Origin: Ustulina deusta
Taxonomy: Eukaryota; Ascomycota; Sordariomycetes; Xylariales; Xylariaceae
Assembly (NCBI GenBank): GCA_023159155.1
Contig: JAJNNX010000036.1
Span: 62,001-126,000, forward strand
Direction: 5' to 3'
DNA: 64,000 nt
A program made the translations under genes and the position numbers. This document shows positions 61,620-64,000 of the stretch, in pieces. The first letter of the stretch is position 1. Each line of letters starts with the position of its first letter. The notes beneath the pieces were generated by a model that was not told the origin of the DNA, did no database searches, and saw only the letters and a program-made list of their open reading frames with translations.

Positions 61620-63514
61620 ATGGCCTCGCAATTCCACCAGAATACCGGCTCCAGCACCGTCGTGCTGGAGATGCAGCCTATATGCCTGTCGCCGGCGCTG
61701 GCGCCGGAGAATAAGAGCGTGGGCGCTGGCGCTGGCGTGGCCGGGCCGACGGCGGCGAACACGCCGCTGGACGTCTCGACGCGACGGGGAAGCTCGGACG
61801 AGGAAAAGCAGATCGATGACGGCTCTCCGCCCACGCCGCCGGCCGCCGCCGAGGTCAAGGAGCGGTGGAATTGCCCCCGGACCAACATCCCGCGCGTCGC
61901 GTCGTGCTTTTACTCGTTCATCATCCTGGGGGCAAATGATGCAGCTTACGGGGTGAGTTTGTTGTTGTTTCATTTCTACCTACTGATAATATGATATATG
62001 AGCTTAGAAATGAAACAGACTGCTAACCAGGAAATGACTACAGCCTCTTATCCCATATGTATGATCACCTATAACTCGTCTTCTACAGACCTTGCTAGAT
62101 ACCTCCCTAGTAGTATATACTATTCTAGTGGAGTAGTATGGGAATTGGAGATAACCCTCCCCCCCCCCCCCTCCCCCTCTAAGAGAAAATACGAAAGGGA
62201 AAAGATAGGTAACTGACCAGGACTCTCGCAAAAATCGAATAGCTCCAAGAATACTACCACCTCTCCTACCTCGTGGTATCGCTAATCTTCCTCTCGCCCT
62301 TCATCGGGTACACGGCCGCGGCGTTCCTGAACAACTTCTTCCACATGCGGTTCGGACGGCGGGGCGTGGCTCTCGTGGCGTCGTGCACCCACCTGGTCGC
62401 GTACGTCATCGTCGCCGTGCATCCGCCGTACCCGGTCCTCGTCGTCGCGTTTGCGCTCGCCGGCTTCGGGAACGGAATCGCCGATGCCGGCTGGAACGCG
62501 TTTATTGGGAACATGGACCGCGCCAACGAGCTCCTGGGTCTCCTTCACGGCTTGTATGGTGTCGGGGCCGTCATTAGCCCGCTCATTGCCACCACGTTGA
62601 TCACGAAGGCAGGCGTGCCTTGGTATACGTTTTACTATCTGATGGTGAGTTAGTTCTAGTTAGCTCTTCCTCCTGTCCCCTGGAGGCGGTTTCAGTAGCG
62701 CAGGCTGACGAAATCCAATCATCTGGCAGATCGGCCTCGCGAGTGTTGAAATCGTGGTCGCGGGTGCTTGCTTCTGGAACGCGACGGCGCGCGAGTACCG
62801 CGACTCGGTGGCTGCGAGCTCGGGTTCCTCCGGCGGCGGCGGGCTCAAGGAGGTGCTGTTCAAAAAGCCCGGAGCCCGCGTTGCATGGTTATGTGCTATT
62901 TTCCTCCTGGGCTACGTCGGCGTCGAGGTCGCCCTCGGAGGCTGGATCGTCGAGTTCATGATTCAGGTTCGCCACGGGGGCGCTTTCGAAAGTGGTCTCA
63001 CGGCCACTGGGTTCTGGCTTGGGTTGACAATTGGGCGGTTCGTTCTCGGGTTTGTTACGCCGAGAATCGGCGAGAAGCTTGCGATTATGGTATGCGCAGC
63101 TCCTCCTTCCCTCTGATGCCCCCATCCATGTCTCTTTTTGTTGGTGGTGAGCTGGCAATTGACGATAATCAGATCTATCTTCCTATCACTGTAGGCTTCG
63201 AGCTTTTGTTTTGGCTCGTCCCGCAGTTCATCGTCTCAGCTGTCGCCGTGGGATTGCAGGGTTTCTTCATCGGGCCTCTATTCCCAGCTGCCATCGTCGC
63301 CATGTCGAGGTTGCTCCCGCACCACCTCCATGTTGGCGCAATAGGATTCGCCGCGGCGTTTGGAGGGAGTGGCGCGGCTTTTCTGCCCTTTGCTGTCGGC
63401 GCCATTGCACAGGCTAAGGGCGTTCAAGTGTTACAGCCTATTATCCTCGCTCTGCTCGTGGCTATCTTCTTGGTCTGGTGTGGATTACCGAGGATTGAGA
63501 AGAAGAAGGATTGA
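61620..63514 (+). CDS. MFS transporter, BSC6-like (bypass of stop codon 6) group
   Basis: Five exons: 61620-61952, 62044-62058, 62243-62644, 62730-63089, 63173-63514; all phase 0; 483 residues. The second exon is only 15 nt and encodes PLIPY; without it SFIILGANDAAYG would join LQEYYHLSYLVVSLIFLSPF and lose the family's conserved (A)LIPY. Its flanks are good (CTACAG before, GTATGA after; branch-like GCTAAC upstream). About 95 hydrophilic N-terminal residues with Ala/Gly-rich repeats, then roughly 12 membrane segments; MRFGRRG after TM2 is the MFS loop signature, and GVEVALGGWIVEFM, FIGPLFPAAIVAMSRLLP and GGSGAAFLPFAVGAIAQ are typical of this fungal group. Substrate unknown; a role in sugar or small-molecule transport would be a guess. 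Strong GC bias at third positions relative to its neighbours. Confidence 0.9.
62044..62058 (+). other. 15-nt micro-exon (PLIPY) of the MFS gene
   Basis: CCTCTTATCCCATAT, preceded by CTACAG and followed by GTATGATC, in phase 0. Predicted because it restores the conserved motif between the first and third exons. Confidence 0.75.
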
Positions 63515-64000
63515 AGTTTGATGAGACGGGACGTCAAAGGGGGAAAGAGGGGCGACATGGTATGTGCAAAAGCCGCTGCTTAGTCCCTACATCTTTGAAC
63601 GATGAACGGAGTAGGTACCCGATCGTCTCATGTCTGCGTGTATCTAGATCTCCGTCTTACCCTGAAGCAACCGATCATCGTGAAACTTAGTATTTGAGCA
63701 TATGATATCCATGTGGGCTATTCTGCGCCTGTATGATTCACATGCCTATCTAGTGGAACGGGCATGCAGCTGCCATTGGCCCGATGTACTGTGGACGACC
63801 ATGGGAGGTCCGGAGACCGGAATCCCGGCCGCATTGAGCTCACCAACCTCTGCTTTCTGATTCCCACTTCGCAGGCTTTCTTGAGTAGATAGACGGTGTT
63901 TGGCAGGAGGCGGGGAGTCCAATTTCGCGACCAGCGCACACTGCGACCGACGACAGGAGCTGAATTCGCCGAACACATTCAACATGCATATCTGCCCAAC
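63515..64000. other. Right edge of the window, no gene seen
   Basis: 3' region of the MFS gene. Short minus-strand ORFs at 63718-63985 lack any recognisable feature. Confidence 0.5.

Noticed and set aside
61560..61973. 137-codon minus-strand ORF
   Set aside because: Antisense to the GC-rich first exon of the MFS gene.

Overview
The window looks like chromosomal DNA of a filamentous ascomycete (Pezizomycotina, probably Sordariomycetes-like). The evidence is short 50-180 nt spliceosomal introns (GTRNGT...YAG with CTNAN-type branch sites), typical filamentous-fungal families (divergent lactose permease/GH2 pair, PL1 pectate lyase, IgE-binding-like secreted protein, MER3/HFM1, GPI18) and a 19.9-kb extremely AT-rich block with C-to-T/G-to-A decay, mostly at CpA, which is the mark of repeat-induced point mutation (RIP). 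Species cannot be fixed from the sequence alone. All exon coordinates are my own splice predictions by reading frame and consensus.

Layout. 1-5150: 5' end of a sugar (probably lactose) MFS permease on minus, a 1.5-kb shared promoter, and a two-exon GH2 beta-galactosidase on plus. 5461-6240: small secreted IgE-binding-like protein (minus). 9536-10776: four-exon secreted pectate lyase (plus). 12920-14464: four-exon thermolysin-family (M4, protealysin-type) metalloprotease without signal peptide and with an apparently duplicated propeptide module (plus). 15430-20465: meiotic DNA helicase HFM1/MER3 (minus). 21456-23107: Golgi nucleotide-sugar transporter (minus). 25844-28705: large disordered Ser-rich protein (minus). 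28706-34644: nearly gene-free 5.9 kb with one doubtful ORF carrying a recurrent TACACTAG octamer. 34645-36034: GPI mannosyltransferase 2 (minus).

36669-56557 is one LTR retrotransposon (118-bp LTRs, perfect GACTC target duplication) that received two further LTR retrotransposons: 39858-47092 (254-bp LTRs) and 49876-55635 (about 246-bp LTRs). All three are decayed and encode nothing intact. In the outer element the decay has a sharp edge lying inside each terminal repeat, so the outer part of each LTR is preserved.

58682-60580: conserved-looking intronless protein of unknown function (plus). 61620-63514: five-exon MFS transporter of the BSC6-like group with a 15-nt micro-exon (plus). The last 0.5 kb holds nothing supportable.

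How the genes relate: only the permease/beta-galactosidase pair is a clear functional unit (lactose/galactoside uptake plus hydrolysis). The pectate lyase and the secreted small protein fit a plant- or substrate-colonising lifestyle. HFM1 and the RIP footprint both point to a lineage with a past or present sexual cycle. I found no CRISPR, rRNA, confident tRNA or secondary-metabolite cluster.
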